From NCBI GenBank assembly GCA_910578335.1, contig CAJTPU010000028.1, positions 1 to 41,903 on the forward strand: DNA of 41,903 nt, read 5' to 3'. This document shows positions 15,881 to 23,883 of this stretch, piece after piece. How positions within the stretch are numbered: position 1 is the first letter of the stretch; each line of letters starts with the position of its first letter. The position numbers and the translations under genes are program-made. Source of the stretch: an uncultured Lachnospiraceae bacterium. Its GTDB lineage: Bacteria > Bacillota > Clostridia > Lachnospirales > Lachnospiraceae. The notes beneath the pieces are model-generated. The model was not told the DNA's origin and made no database searches. It worked only from the letters and a program-made list of their open reading frames with translations.

Positions 15881-16738
15881 CTAGGAGATGCCGCTTATAA
15901 TTTCTGCCGCCATTTTGGGTTTGTTCATGGTGTAGATATGGATGTGCTCTGCGCCGTTTCTCTTTAGGTCGAGAATCTGCCGGATGGCATAATCAATACC
16001 CGCTTTCCGCATATCCTGCGGATTGTCCCCGTAGGCGGCAATCAAATCGGAAAAAGCTTTCGGAATGGAAGAACCGGAAAGCGAAACCGTGGTGCCGAGC
16101 TGGGAAGCAGAAACAACGGGCATAATGCCTGCGCAGACGGGAACGGTGATGCCCTTTTTCTCGGCGCGGTCCATAAAATCATAGAAATAATCGTTGTCAA
16201 AGAAAAGCTGCGTAATGAAAAAATCTGCGCCCGCATCCTGCTTTATTTTCAGGTTATGCAAATCGGTTTCCTTGCTGAAGCATTCAAAATGCTTTTCCGG
16301 ATAGCAGGCGCCGGCGCAGTATACATCTGCCTCCTTTCGCAAAAAGGAAATTAAATCCGATGCATGTAAAAACTCACGTGCCGCATACTGCTCATCGGAC
16401 ATATCCCGCGGGCGGTCGCCGCGCAGTGCCAAAACCTGACGGATATTCTGTTCTGCAAGTGCATTTACAACGGACAGGATATCCTCTTTTTTATTGCCGA
16501 CGCAGGTTAAATGCGCCAGCGCTTCGATGTGCAGTGTGTTTTGTACATAAGAAGCGATATCCAGCGTCTTTTTTGATTTGCTGCCGCCGGCTCCGTAGGT
16601 AATACTGATAAAGTCCGGCTGCAGGCTGCCAAGGGCATTTAAGGTTTCAAAAGCGGAATCAAAATCTGCCTCCTTTTTGGGGGGGAATACTTCAAAGGAA
16701 ATGGATTTTCCTTTTTCTTTTAAAATATCTTTTATCAT
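15881..16738 (-). CDS. metF: Methylenetetrahydrofolate reductase
   Basis: A 285-residue TIM-barrel flavoenzyme converting 5,10-methylene- to 5-methyltetrahydrofolate for methionine synthesis or one-carbon (acetyl-CoA pathway) metabolism. It shows SISFEVFPPKKEADFDSA at the N-terminus, SITYGAGGS, ALRGDRP near residue 102, and GADFFITQLFFDND around 170. It lacks an obvious N-terminal extension or MetV partner nearby. AAAGGA precedes the ATG. It is divergent from the MoxR gene. Confidence 0.95.
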   Translation of the reverse strand: MIKDILKEKGKSISFEVFPPKKEADFDSAFETLNALGSLQPDFISITYGAGGSKSKKTLDIASYVQNTLHIEALAHLTCVGNKKEDILSVVNALAEQNIRQVLALRGDRPRDMSDEQYAAREFLHASDLISFLRKEADVYCAGACYPEKHFECFSKETDLHNLKIKQDAGADFFITQLFFDNDYFYDFMDRAEKKGITVPVCAGIMPVVSASQLGTTVSLSGSSIPKAFSDLIAAYGDNPQDMRKAGIDYAIRQILDLKRNGAEHIHIYTMNKPKMAAEIISGIS

Positions 16739-16807
16739 AAGCTGTTCCTTTCCGGTTCTATTTATTGAAAAGCTGTTTATTCCTGTATGAAATACGCAAA
16801 TCTTTCC

Positions 16808-16855
16808 TTGATTTTACAACAGGAATATCGTAACATGTTAATGGAGAATTTTCAA
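16808..16855. promoter_or_regulatory. Overlapping divergent promoters of metF and moxR
   Basis: Minus strand: TTGAAA (16855-16850), 17 bases, TACGAT (16832-16827), reading toward metF. Plus strand: TTGATT (16808-16813), 17 bases, TAACAT (16831-16836), reading toward the MoxR gene. The two -10 hexamers overlap, so the promoters may compete. The matches are moderate. Confidence 0.45.
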
Positions 16856-16900
16856 CCGTGAGATTTGCATCCGCGCGCGGCGCAGGAATAAGGAGAAGAG

Positions 16901-17731
16901 ATGAACGAACAGATTGGAAAATCGGGTTTTGCAGGAAGCAGGGACTATGTGGCAAGCGAGGAGCTGATGGCAAGCGTAAATGTGGCGATTGCCTTGAAAA
17001 AGCCGCTTTTAATAAAGGGAGAGCCCGGTACGGGCAAGACCATGTTAGCGGAGGCGGTTGCAGAGTCTCTTGGCAAAAGGCTGATTATATGGAATATCAA
17101 ATCCACTACCAAAGCGCAGGAGGGGCTCTATGTGTACGATACCATTCAGAGGCTCTATGACGGACAGTTTGGCGAAGCGGGTGTGGATGATATTGCCCGC
17201 TATATCAAGCTGGGCAAGCTGGGGGAAGCTTTTGACAGTGAGGAGCAGGTGGTGCTTCTGATAGACGAAATTGACAAGGCGGACTTGGAGTTTCCGAACG
17301 ACCTTTTGTGGGAGCTGGACCAGATGGAATTTTATATCCATGAGACAAAGCGCACGGTAAAGGCAAAGCACCGCCCCATCGTAATCATTACCTCCAATGC
17401 GGAGAAGGAGCTGCCGGATGCGTTCCTGCGCCGCTGTATTTTCCACTATATTGATTTTCCGGACGAGGCGCTGATGGAGGAAATCGTGCGGGTGCACTAT
17501 CCCGATGTGGAGGACAACCTGTTAAAGAGCGCCATGGAGGTATTTTACAATATCAGGTCGCTTCGGGATATCCGCAAAAAACCCAGCACCTCGGAATTGA
17601 TTGACTGGATAAATGCGCTGCAGCTCGGCGGCATCAGCGCAGAGAAGATAAAGGGGGCGCTTCCTTTTATCGGAGTGGTAGTGAAAAAGGATGAGGATTT
17701 GGAGACTGTGAGACATGCAGGTGCATTGTAA
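16901..17731 (+). CDS. MoxR-type AAA+ ATPase
   Basis: A 276-residue AAA+ protein. Walker A is GEPGTGKT (about 46-53), Walker B VVLLIDEIDKAD (about 118-129), sensor 1 ITSNAEKELPDAF, and an arginine pair in AFLRRC. MoxR ATPases act as chaperones that remodel or insert metals into partners, usually with a VWA protein encoded next door, as here. AAGGAG lies before the ATG. The gene is 54 bases upstream of its VWA partner. The target of the pair is unknown. Confidence 0.92.
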   Translation: MNEQIGKSGFAGSRDYVASEELMASVNVAIALKKPLLIKGEPGTGKTMLAEAVAESLGKRLIIWNIKSTTKAQEGLYVYDTIQRLYDGQFGEAGVDDIARYIKLGKLGEAFDSEEQVVLLIDEIDKADLEFPNDLLWELDQMEFYIHETKRTVKAKHRPIVIITSNAEKELPDAFLRRCIFHYIDFPDEALMEEIVRVHYPDVEDNLLKSAMEVFYNIRSLRDIRKKPSTSELIDWINALQLGGISAEKIKGALPFIGVVVKKDEDLETVRHAGAL

Positions 17732-17785
17732 AGACTGACAGGCGTTATGACCGCCGGTTCGTGGCGGGACAGGAAAGGATACGCG

Positions 17786-18994
17786 ATGTTTACGAAATTT
17801 TTTCACAGCCTTAGGAGTAAGGGGCTGCACGTGACGCTGGGAGAATTTTTAACCCTGCAGGACGCGCTTTCCCAGAACCTGTGCGGCAGCAGCCTGACGC
17901 AGTTTTATTATGTGGCGCGCATGATTCTGGTAAAAAGCGAGACGGATTACGATAAATTTGACATGGCGTTTGAGGAGTGCTTTAAGGCGGCGGAGCATGA
18001 AGGGGAGCTTACCTCCCAGATGATGCGGTGGCTGGACAAATCCGATTTACAGGAGCTTGCGGATGAGGAGGCAAGGGCACAGTTAAACGAGCTGGAGGAC
18101 TTGCAGGTGCATATGGACAAGGAGGAAGTGGAACAGAAGTTTAAGGAGCGCCTCAGGGACCAGGACAGCGAGCACAACGGCGGAAGCTTCTGGATAGGCA
18201 GCATGGGCAAGACTTCCTTTGGCAACAGCGGCGGCAACGTGGGCGGGCTCAGAGTTGGCGGCAAGACGGGGCATCAGTCGGCGTTTGCGGTTATCGGCGA
18301 ACGCAAATACAGGGATTTTCGTGATGACAGGGTGCTGGATAACCGGCAGTTTCAGATGGCTTTCCGCAAGCTCAGGCAGTTTTCTTCAAGGCTGGATATT
18401 CCGGAGACGGAGCTTGATATTAATGGCACGGTGGATAAAACCTGTAACAATGGCGGTTGCCTGCAGATTGTGATGCAGAAGCCCCGCAAAAATGCAGTGA
18501 AGCTGTTGCTGCTCATGGATTCGGGCGGCACCATGATACCGTACAGCTCCCTGCTAAACGACCTGTTTCAGGCGGTACACAAATCAAATCACTATAAAGA
18601 CGTGAAGAGCTATTATTTTCACAACTGTATCTACAGTAAGCTCTACAAGACGCCGGAGTGTGAAAACGGCGACTGGATTGATACGGACTGGATGTTCCGC
18701 AATCTGGACAGCGATTATAAGGTGCTGATTGTGGGGGACGCGGCGATGGCGCCGGAGGAGCTTTATTCCGACACCGGCAATTACAGGGGACCGAACGGCG
18801 GACTTTCCGGCTGGGAGTGGCTTCAGCTTGTAAAAAAGCATTATAAAAAAATAGTATGGCTGAATCCCAAGATGGCGCCCGGACATGCCCCGTGGCGGGA
18901 AGCAGAGACGGCGGTAAAGGGTTTGTTTCCCATGTATAAGCTGACGGTGGACGGGCTTAATCAGGCGATGGTGAAGCTGATGGTAAATAAGTAG
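17786..18994 (+). CDS. VWA-domain (CoxE-like) protein, MoxR partner
   Basis: A 402-residue protein. The N-terminal half is helical and charged with a glycine-rich stretch (GNSGGNVGGLRVGGKTG, about 150-166). The C-terminal half holds a von Willebrand A-like fold: AVKLLLLMDSGGTM, where DSGGT replaces the standard DxSxS metal site, then IVWLNPKMAPGHAPW near the end. This modified site is seen in this CoxE-like family as I know it, so it is probably natural. ATG 17786 is preceded by AAAGGA. It should work with the adjacent MoxR ATPase. Confidence 0.87.
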   Translation: MFTKFFHSLRSKGLHVTLGEFLTLQDALSQNLCGSSLTQFYYVARMILVKSETDYDKFDMAFEECFKAAEHEGELTSQMMRWLDKSDLQELADEEARAQLNELEDLQVHMDKEEVEQKFKERLRDQDSEHNGGSFWIGSMGKTSFGNSGGNVGGLRVGGKTGHQSAFAVIGERKYRDFRDDRVLDNRQFQMAFRKLRQFSSRLDIPETELDINGTVDKTCNNGGCLQIVMQKPRKNAVKLLLLMDSGGTMIPYSSLLNDLFQAVHKSNHYKDVKSYYFHNCIYSKLYKTPECENGDWIDTDWMFRNLDSDYKVLIVGDAAMAPEELYSDTGNYRGPNGGLSGWEWLQLVKKHYKKIVWLNPKMAPGHAPWREAETAVKGLFPMYKLTVDGLNQAMVKLMVNK

Positions 18995-19023
18995 GATTCA
19001 GGTGTCAAAAGCCCTGAATCCTA
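18992..19023. repeat. Perfect 11-bp inverted repeat at the VWA stop codon
   Basis: TAGGATTCAGG (18992-19002, containing the VWA stop codon) and CCTGAATCCTA (19013-19023) are exact reverse complements around a 10-base loop. There is no T run, so it is not a standard terminator. It could be an mRNA-stability or processing hairpin between the VWA gene and tyrS. Confidence 0.7.
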
Positions 19024-19052
19024 AATTAAGAAAAAGAAAGAGGAGAAAGAGT

Positions 19053-20273
19053 ATGACAATATTTGACGAATTGAAGGCGAGGGGGCTGTTGGCGCAGCTT
19101 ACGGATGAGGAGGAGATAAAGGAGCTGATTAATAACGGCAAGGCTGTTTTTTATATTGGCTTTGACCCTACTGCGGACAGTCTGCATGTGGGACATTTTA
19201 TGGCGCTGTGCCTGATGAAGAGATTGCAGATGGCGGGCAATAAGCCGATTGCACTGATTGGCGGCGGAACCGCCATGATAGGGGACCCTTCCGGCAGAAC
19301 CGATATGCGCAGCATGATGACGAGGGAAACCATCGAGCATAACTGTGAGTGCTTTAAAAAGCAGATGAGCCGCTTTATCGACTTTTCCGAAGGAAAAGCA
19401 ATGATGGTCAACAATGCCGACTGGCTGTTAGACTTAAATTATGTGGAATTTCTGCGTGATGTGGGCGCACATTTCAGCGTCAACCGGATGCTGGCGGCAG
19501 AATGCTACAAGCAGCGTATGGAAAAAGGCTTAAGCTTTTTAGAGTTCAACTATATGATTATGCAGAGCTACGATTTTCTGTGCCTGTATGAAAAGTACGG
19601 CTGTAATATGCAGTTTGGCGGGGACGACCAGTGGAGCAATATGTTAGGCGGCACGGAGCTGATTCGAAGAAAATTAGGCAAGGACGCCTATGCCATGACG
19701 ATTACCCTGCTTTTAAATTCAGAGGGCAAAAAGATGGGCAAGACCCAGAAGGGCGCCGTATGGCTTGACCCTGAAAAAACCTCTCCCTATGAGTTTTACC
19801 AGTACTGGAGAAACGTGGCGGATGCGGATGTGTTAAAGTGCCTGCGGATGCTGACATTCCTGCCGCTTGCGCAGATTGATGAGATGGATAAATGGGAGGG
19901 AAGCGAGTTAAATAAAGCAAAAGAAATACTGGCATACGAGCTGACAAAGCTGGTGCACGGGGAGGAGGAAGCAGTCAAAGCGCAGGAGAGCGCAAGGGCG
20001 TTGTTCTCCGGACAGGATACCAGCGAGATGCCGACCGTTTCTCTTTCAGATACCGACTTTACGGAGGGTGTCATGGATATTTTAGGCGTGCTTGTAAAGG
20101 CAGGGCTGACGGCTTCCCGTTCCGAGGCAAGACGTGCCGTGGAGCAGGGCGGCGTCACCGTGGACGGCGTGAAGGTGACGGATATTAAGACCATGTATAC
20201 GGCAGAAGTCTTTGCGGGCGACGGGATTGTGGTAAAGCGCGGAAAGAAGAGTTTCAAAAGGGTAAAGGTGTAG
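19053..20273 (+). CDS. tyrS: Tyrosine--tRNA ligase
   Basis: A 406-residue class I synthetase charging tRNA-Tyr. Signatures are FDPTADSLHVGHF (HIGH-type motif, about 35-47), the tyrosine/tRNA region YDFLCLYEKYGC, GGDDQWSN, KKMGKT (KMSKS loop, about 230), and a C-terminal S4 RNA-binding domain (TASRSEARRAVEQGGVTVDG, about 345-364). AGGAGA lies upstream of ATG 19053; the open frame extends back through the intergenic hairpin. No T-box leader is present in the 58-base gap, unlike many Firmicutes tyrS genes, so it may be read from upstream promoters. Confidence 0.96.
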   Translation: MTIFDELKARGLLAQLTDEEEIKELINNGKAVFYIGFDPTADSLHVGHFMALCLMKRLQMAGNKPIALIGGGTAMIGDPSGRTDMRSMMTRETIEHNCECFKKQMSRFIDFSEGKAMMVNNADWLLDLNYVEFLRDVGAHFSVNRMLAAECYKQRMEKGLSFLEFNYMIMQSYDFLCLYEKYGCNMQFGGDDQWSNMLGGTELIRRKLGKDAYAMTITLLLNSEGKKMGKTQKGAVWLDPEKTSPYEFYQYWRNVADADVLKCLRMLTFLPLAQIDEMDKWEGSELNKAKEILAYELTKLVHGEEEAVKAQESARALFSGQDTSEMPTVSLSDTDFTEGVMDILGVLVKAGLTASRSEARRAVEQGGVTVDGVKVTDIKTMYTAEVFAGDGIVVKRGKKSFKRVKV

Positions 20274-20299
20274 CGGGGTAAGGAGTCCTCAAGAGGGAC

Positions 20300-20435
20300 G
20301 CCGTCTGAGGGGGATATACCTGTTCGGACGTGCTTTCGCTCGGATGAAAACGTAGTGGACGCTAGGCTCGTGGGGAACCTCGCCAAGCGCCAACGTTTTC
20401 ATACGGTCCTCACAGGTATATCCCCCTCAGACGGC
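20300..20435. repeat. 136-bp nested inverted-repeat (hairpin) element
   Basis: The outer arms (20300-20323 and 20412-20435) are an exact 24-bp inverted repeat starting GCCGTCTGAGGGGGATATAC. Inside, ATGAAAACGT (20344-20353) pairs exactly with ACGTTTTCAT (20393-20402), and TGG-CGCT-GGC pairs with GCC-AGCG-CCA near the centre. The whole element folds into one long interrupted hairpin. It holds no convincing ORF, and I see no target-site duplication. It could be a non-autonomous transposable element (MITE) or a structured RNA downstream of tyrS. The remaining 20436-20562 shows nothing I can name. Confidence 0.85.
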
Positions 20436-20562
20436 TGAATGCCACTCTTTTGCCTTCTTTTGCCACATTGTGCAGGGTAGAAGAGAATCGAGGGCTGGAG
20501 ACGGTGACGCAGGAATTTAATTCCATGCGGGCGTCCTTTGCGAAAATCTCTCCTCGCGCATA

Positions 20563-20591
20563 TTGAAAAACCAATACTGATATGATAAAAT
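20563..20591 (+). promoter_or_regulatory. Sigma-A promoter of the 20646 gene
   Basis: TTGAAA (20563-20568), a 17-base spacer, TAAAAT (20586-20591). Downstream, TAAGCCG-AAG-CGGCTTA (20615-20631) forms a tight hairpin just before the AAAGGAGG ribosome binding site. Confidence 0.7.
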
Positions 20592-20645
20592 ATACAACGA
20601 AAAAAGACGAAAAATAAGCCGAAGCGGCTTATAAAAGGAGGATGT

Positions 20646-21245
20646 ATGGAAACACAGAAAATTCAAAAAGTGAATCCGCTGTACCTGCTTGCAAACATTT
20701 TTATTCCGATTCTGGCGCTTGTGCTTGTCAGTGTGCTGGGGGTACTTCTGATTCCAAATTCGGGCGTGGCATCTGTCATAATTATGGTAGTGCTTTTTGC
20801 TTCGATTATCTGGTGGTCAATCGGCATTGGCAAGGTGTACGAGAAAAAGCGCGAGGCAAAGCTGAAGGAGCTGGATGCAAAGGGCTTTACCCGTAACCAT
20901 ACCTTTAATGCGGATGGCTGCACCGTGGCGGTGGATGCGGTTCACGGCAGTATTGCCATGGTTTTCAAGTGGAATCCTTCCCAGTGCTTTGTAATCCCTG
21001 CCAACAGGGTCGGCAAAATGTGGGTGGATGACGGCAAATCTCCCTTGGGCGGCACCAGCAGGGTAAGCTTTTTGTTTATGGTGGATGAAATGAAGATTCG
21101 TGTGAACACCTTTACTTCCAATAAGGTGTGGAGCATGAAGAGCAACTATGTGCTGGAAGCGCTCTCCAAGGCGGACATGATGATTGAGACGTTAAAGGCG
21201 GCATACAATGCGGCACAGGGCAATGCAGGCGCTAATATACAGTAA
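20646..21245 (+). CDS. Uncharacterised membrane protein
   Basis: A 199-residue protein of unknown function. Two hydrophobic segments (about 12-34 and 38-60) form a membrane hairpin, followed by a charged coiled region (KVYEKKREAKLKELDAKG) and a soluble C-terminal domain (about 80-195) with alternating beta-type strands. AAAGGAGG precedes ATG 20646; an ATG four bases earlier opens a different, less plausible frame. It has its own promoter and lies upstream of spoIVA, but I see no direct link to sporulation. Confidence 0.75.
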   Translation: METQKIQKVNPLYLLANIFIPILALVLVSVLGVLLIPNSGVASVIIMVVLFASIIWWSIGIGKVYEKKREAKLKELDAKGFTRNHTFNADGCTVAVDAVHGSIAMVFKWNPSQCFVIPANRVGKMWVDDGKSPLGGTSRVSFLFMVDEMKIRVNTFTSNKVWSMKSNYVLEALSKADMMIETLKAAYNAAQGNAGANIQ

Positions 21246-21249
21246 CGAA

Positions 21250-21279
21250 AGATATTTTTGTACATAAAAGGGATACATT
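21250..21279 (+). promoter_or_regulatory. Candidate sigma-E promoter of spoIVA
   Basis: AGATATT (21250-21256), 15 bases, then GATACATT (21272-21279). The mother-cell sigma-E consensus is about (G/T)(C/A)ATATT - 13-15 bases - CATACAnT, so only one base of the -10 differs. spoIVA is a sigma-E gene in Bacillus. Predicted transcription would start near 21286. Confidence 0.6.
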
Positions 21280-21284
21280 GAAAG

Positions 21285-21327
21285 CCTCCTACATATACAT
21301 ATAACAGTATATGCAGGAGGTTTTTTT
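21285..21327 (+). promoter_or_regulatory. Hairpin containing the spoIVA ribosome binding site
   Basis: CCTCCTACATATAC (21285-21298) pairs with GTATATGCAGGAGG (21307-21320) with one mismatch, followed by seven T and then the spoIVA ATG. The right arm is the AGGAGG Shine-Dalgarno sequence, so folding would hide it. The hairpin can serve as a terminator for the upstream gene and/or a translational block for spoIVA. Confidence 0.75.
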
Positions 21328-22827
21328 ATGGAAAATTTTGCAGTGAATACCTATGACCTGTACAGCGATATCAAACATCGGACAGGAGGAGAGATATACA
21401 TAGGAGTAGTCGGTCCCGTGAGAACCGGCAAGTCCACCTTTATCAAGCGTTTCATGGACGTTATGGTACTGCCGTTTATGGAAGATGAGCATGAGAAGGA
21501 GCGGGCACGGGATGAGATGCCCCAGAGCGCGGGCGGCAAGACGATAACGACGACGGAGCCGAAGTTTATACCCAAGGAGGCGGCAAAGGTGCTGCTCGGC
21601 GGGGATGTGGAGGCAAAGGTACGGCTGATAGACTGTGTGGGTTATATGGTGGAGGGCGCTGCGGGACACATGGAGGAGGATGTGGAGCGCATGGTAAAAA
21701 CACCGTGGTCTGAGCATGAGATTCCGTTTACGCAGGCGGCAGGAATCGGCACGGATAAGGTTATCAACGACCACTCTACCATAGGCTTTGTGGTGACGAC
21801 GGACGGCAGCTTTGGAGAGCTTCCGCGCAGCAGTTATCTGGAGGCGGAAAGCAAAACCATAACGGCATTAAAGAAGCTGCGCAAGCCTTTTTTGGTACTG
21901 CTCAACTCGGAGAGACCGCTGGCAGAAGAAACAAAACAGCTTGCGGCTGAAATCGGGGAAAAATATCAGGTGGCAGTGATGCCGGTCAATTGTGAGCAGT
22001 TGAAAAAAGAGGATATTCATGCCATTATGGAGCAGGTGCTCTATGAGTTTCCCATATCGCGCATGGAATTTTATATGCCGAAGTGGGTGGAGATGCTGCC
22101 TGCCGACAACCGTATGAAGATGGATATGGTTTCCTGCGTGCGGGGCGTGATGAAGGATATCAATGTCGTCAAGGATTTGCGGGAGCGGCAGTTTGAGGGA
22201 CAGCTTCCCATGGAAAGCGAATACATAAGGCGCTGTAAGTTAGACGGGGTCAATCTGGCGGACGGCAGCGTGAAGCTGCAGATGGAGGTAGATAACGCCT
22301 ACTACTATGAGATGCTGAGCGAGCTGATTGGAGATGAAATCAGCGGGGAATACCAGTTGATTTCCAAATTAAAAGAGCTTTCTTCCATGAAGAAGGAATA
22401 TGCCAAGGTACTGAATGCGGTGCAGGCAGTCAGGTATAAAGGGTACGGTGTGGTGACGCCGGAACGCAGTGAAATCAGTCTGGCAAAACCGGAGCTTATC
22501 CGCCACGGGAACAAATTCGGGGTTAAAATTAAAGCGGAAAGCCCTTCCATACATATGATTCGCGCCAATATCGAGACAGAAATTGCGCCCATTGTCGGAA
22601 CGGAAGAACAGGCGCAGGATTTAATCCGCTATATTGCAGAAGCGGAGGACAATGAGAACGGTATCTGGGAGACCAATATTTTTGGAAAGACGGTTGAGCA
22701 GCTTGTGGGAGACGGTATCACCGGAAAAATTGCCATGATTGGTGACGAGAGCCAGGTAAAATTGCAGGAGACCATGCAGAAAATTGTCAACGATATGAAC
22801 GGCGGCATGGTTTGTATCATTATTTAG
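21328..22827 (+). CDS. spoIVA: Stage IV sporulation protein A, coat-basement ATPase
   Basis: A 499-residue protein close to the 492 residues of the Bacillus protein. SpoIVA coats the forespore surface and polymerises with ATP hydrolysis, forming the platform for the spore coat. The Walker A motif GPVRTGKST lies near 29-37, in a TRAFAC-type ATPase domain with the DCVGYMVEGA segment. A middle domain and a conserved C-terminus ending MNGGMVCIII follow, the tip being needed for localisation in Bacillus. The ATG directly follows a seven-T run after the hairpin-embedded Shine-Dalgarno site. Confidence 0.97.
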   Translation: MENFAVNTYDLYSDIKHRTGGEIYIGVVGPVRTGKSTFIKRFMDVMVLPFMEDEHEKERARDEMPQSAGGKTITTTEPKFIPKEAAKVLLGGDVEAKVRLIDCVGYMVEGAAGHMEEDVERMVKTPWSEHEIPFTQAAGIGTDKVINDHSTIGFVVTTDGSFGELPRSSYLEAESKTITALKKLRKPFLVLLNSERPLAEETKQLAAEIGEKYQVAVMPVNCEQLKKEDIHAIMEQVLYEFPISRMEFYMPKWVEMLPADNRMKMDMVSCVRGVMKDINVVKDLRERQFEGQLPMESEYIRRCKLDGVNLADGSVKLQMEVDNAYYYEMLSELIGDEISGEYQLISKLKELSSMKKEYAKVLNAVQAVRYKGYGVVTPERSEISLAKPELIRHGNKFGVKIKAESPSIHMIRANIETEIAPIVGTEEQAQDLIRYIAEAEDNENGIWETNIFGKTVEQLVGDGITGKIAMIGDESQVKLQETMQKIVNDMNGGMVCIII

Positions 22828-22877
22828 CTGAATAAAGTATTAAAGTTTTATGAACCCTAGCCGCTTGGGTAATAATA

Positions 22878-22886
22878 TGGTATAAT
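22878..22886 (+). promoter_or_regulatory. Extended -10 promoter of the punA operon
   Basis: TG-G-TATAAT at 22878-22886 is a perfect extended -10. No good -35 hexamer is visible at 17 bases. It lies about 145 bases upstream of punA, giving a long leader. Confidence 0.6.
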
Positions 22887-22916
22887 GAGTGTACGAAAAT
22901 AGAAACGGCAGGGAAT

Positions 22917-23028
22917 GTAAATCAGGCGGGCAAAGGAGCAGATGCCGGACTTGACCGGACATGTGCTCCTTCGTCCTTTTACAAGCAGATATGGTATTTA
23001 CCTGCCCGCATAGAGATGGGAGGGAGCA
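22917..23028 (+). ncRNA. Structured leader RNA upstream of punA
   Basis: AAGGAGCA (22933-22940) pairs with TGCTCCTT (22964-22971); the stem continues as ATG/CAT and CCGG/CCGG and is followed by a T-rich stretch. TGCTCC can instead pair with GGAGCA next to the punA ribosome binding site (23023-23028). GCGGGCA (22926-22932) can pair with TGCCCGC (23003-23009), and GTAAAT (22917-22922) with ATTTAC (22996-23001) in a crossing order, as in a pseudoknot. These competing pairings suggest a cis-regulatory RNA; no known riboswitch class is recognised. Confidence 0.45.
22942..23013 (+). CDS. Possible 23-residue leader peptide
   Basis: AAAGGAG (22932-22938) is followed by ATG 22942 and a 23-codon frame ending in TAG at 23011-23013, 17 bases before the punA start codon. 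The product would read MPDLTGHVLLRPFTSRYGIY and then LPA. Translating it would disrupt the leader hairpin. The start spacing is short and the frame may be coincidental. Confidence 0.25.
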   Translation: MPDLTGHVLLRPFTSRYGIYLPA

Positions 23029-23030
23029 GG

Positions 23031-23852
23031 ATGGACAAGGTATATGAAAAACTGCAGCGATGCGTACAGTGTGTCAGGGATAAGGTGGATTTTGTGCCGA
23101 GGGTGGCTTTGGTTCTCGGCTCCGGACTGGGGGATTTTGCAGACAATATTCAAGTTGCGGCAGAGCTTCCCTACAGTGAGATAGAGGGGTTTCCCGTATC
23201 AACGGTGCCCGGACATGCAGGCAGGTTTATCTTTGGCTATCTGGATGAGGTTCCCATCGTATGCATGAAGGGAAGAATCCATTTTTATGAGGGATATGAT
23301 ATAACGGACGTGGTACTGCCGGTACGGCTGATGCGGCTTTTGGGGGCGGAAATTTTGTTTCTGACCAATGCTTCAGGTGGTGTAAACCCCGATTTTAAAG
23401 CGGGGGAGCTTATGTTGATTACGGACCAGATTTCCTGTTTTGTAAAGAATCCTTTAATAGGCGCCAATATCGAAGCCTTGGGCACCCGTTTTCCTGATAT
23501 GACGGTTATTTATGATGAAGAGCTGCGTGGCATCATAAAAAAGGCGGCAAAGGATACAGGGACGGTTTTGCGGGAAGGCGTGTATATCCAGCTTACAGGA
23601 CCTTCCTTTGAATCGGCGGCAGAAGTGCGTATGGTGCGGGCGTTTGGAGCGGATGCCGTCGGTATGAGCACGGCGGTGGAGGCGATTGCCGCAAGGCATA
23701 TGGGTATGCGGGTGTGCGGTATTTCCTGTGTGTGCAATCTGGCGGCGGGCATGACGGCAAATCCTCTGACACACGAGGAAGTACAGGAGGCGGCGGCAGG
23801 CGCGGCGCTTCGTTTTACCAGCCTGTTAAAAGAAAGTATCCGGCACTTTTAG
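23031..23852 (+). CDS. punA: Purine-nucleoside phosphorylase
   Basis: A 273-residue trimeric-type (inosine/guanosine) phosphorylase releasing the base and ribose-1-phosphate from purine nucleosides. Motifs are VLGSGLGDFAD (phosphate site), VPGHAGRF, KGRIHFYEGY, FLTNASGGVNPDFKAGELMLI and QLTGPSFESAAEVRM, then VGMSTAVEAIAARH. GGGAGGGAG precedes ATG 23031; an in-frame ATG lies five codons upstream. It is followed at 31 bases by cdd, forming a nucleoside-salvage operon. Confidence 0.95.
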   Translation: MDKVYEKLQRCVQCVRDKVDFVPRVALVLGSGLGDFADNIQVAAELPYSEIEGFPVSTVPGHAGRFIFGYLDEVPIVCMKGRIHFYEGYDITDVVLPVRLMRLLGAEILFLTNASGGVNPDFKAGELMLITDQISCFVKNPLIGANIEALGTRFPDMTVIYDEELRGIIKKAAKDTGTVLREGVYIQLTGPSFESAAEVRMVRAFGADAVGMSTAVEAIAARHMGMRVCGISCVCNLAAGMTANPLTHEEVQEAAAGAALRFTSLLKESIRHF

Positions 23853-23883
23853 AAGGAGGGGCATCCCTGAACGGAGGAGGCGT

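Noticed and set aside
18505..18560. Damaged metal site (DSGGT) in the VWA protein as a sign of a pseudogene
   Set aside because: The frame is intact, it pairs with an intact MoxR, and this variation is seen in the CoxE-like family as I know it.
18995..19052. T-box leader upstream of tyrS
   Set aside because: The gap is only 58 bases, with an 11-bp hairpin and no T-box sequence or terminator.
22833..22990. Purine riboswitch before punA
   Set aside because: The conserved purine-aptamer junction and loop-loop sequences are not visible; the pairings found are of another type.
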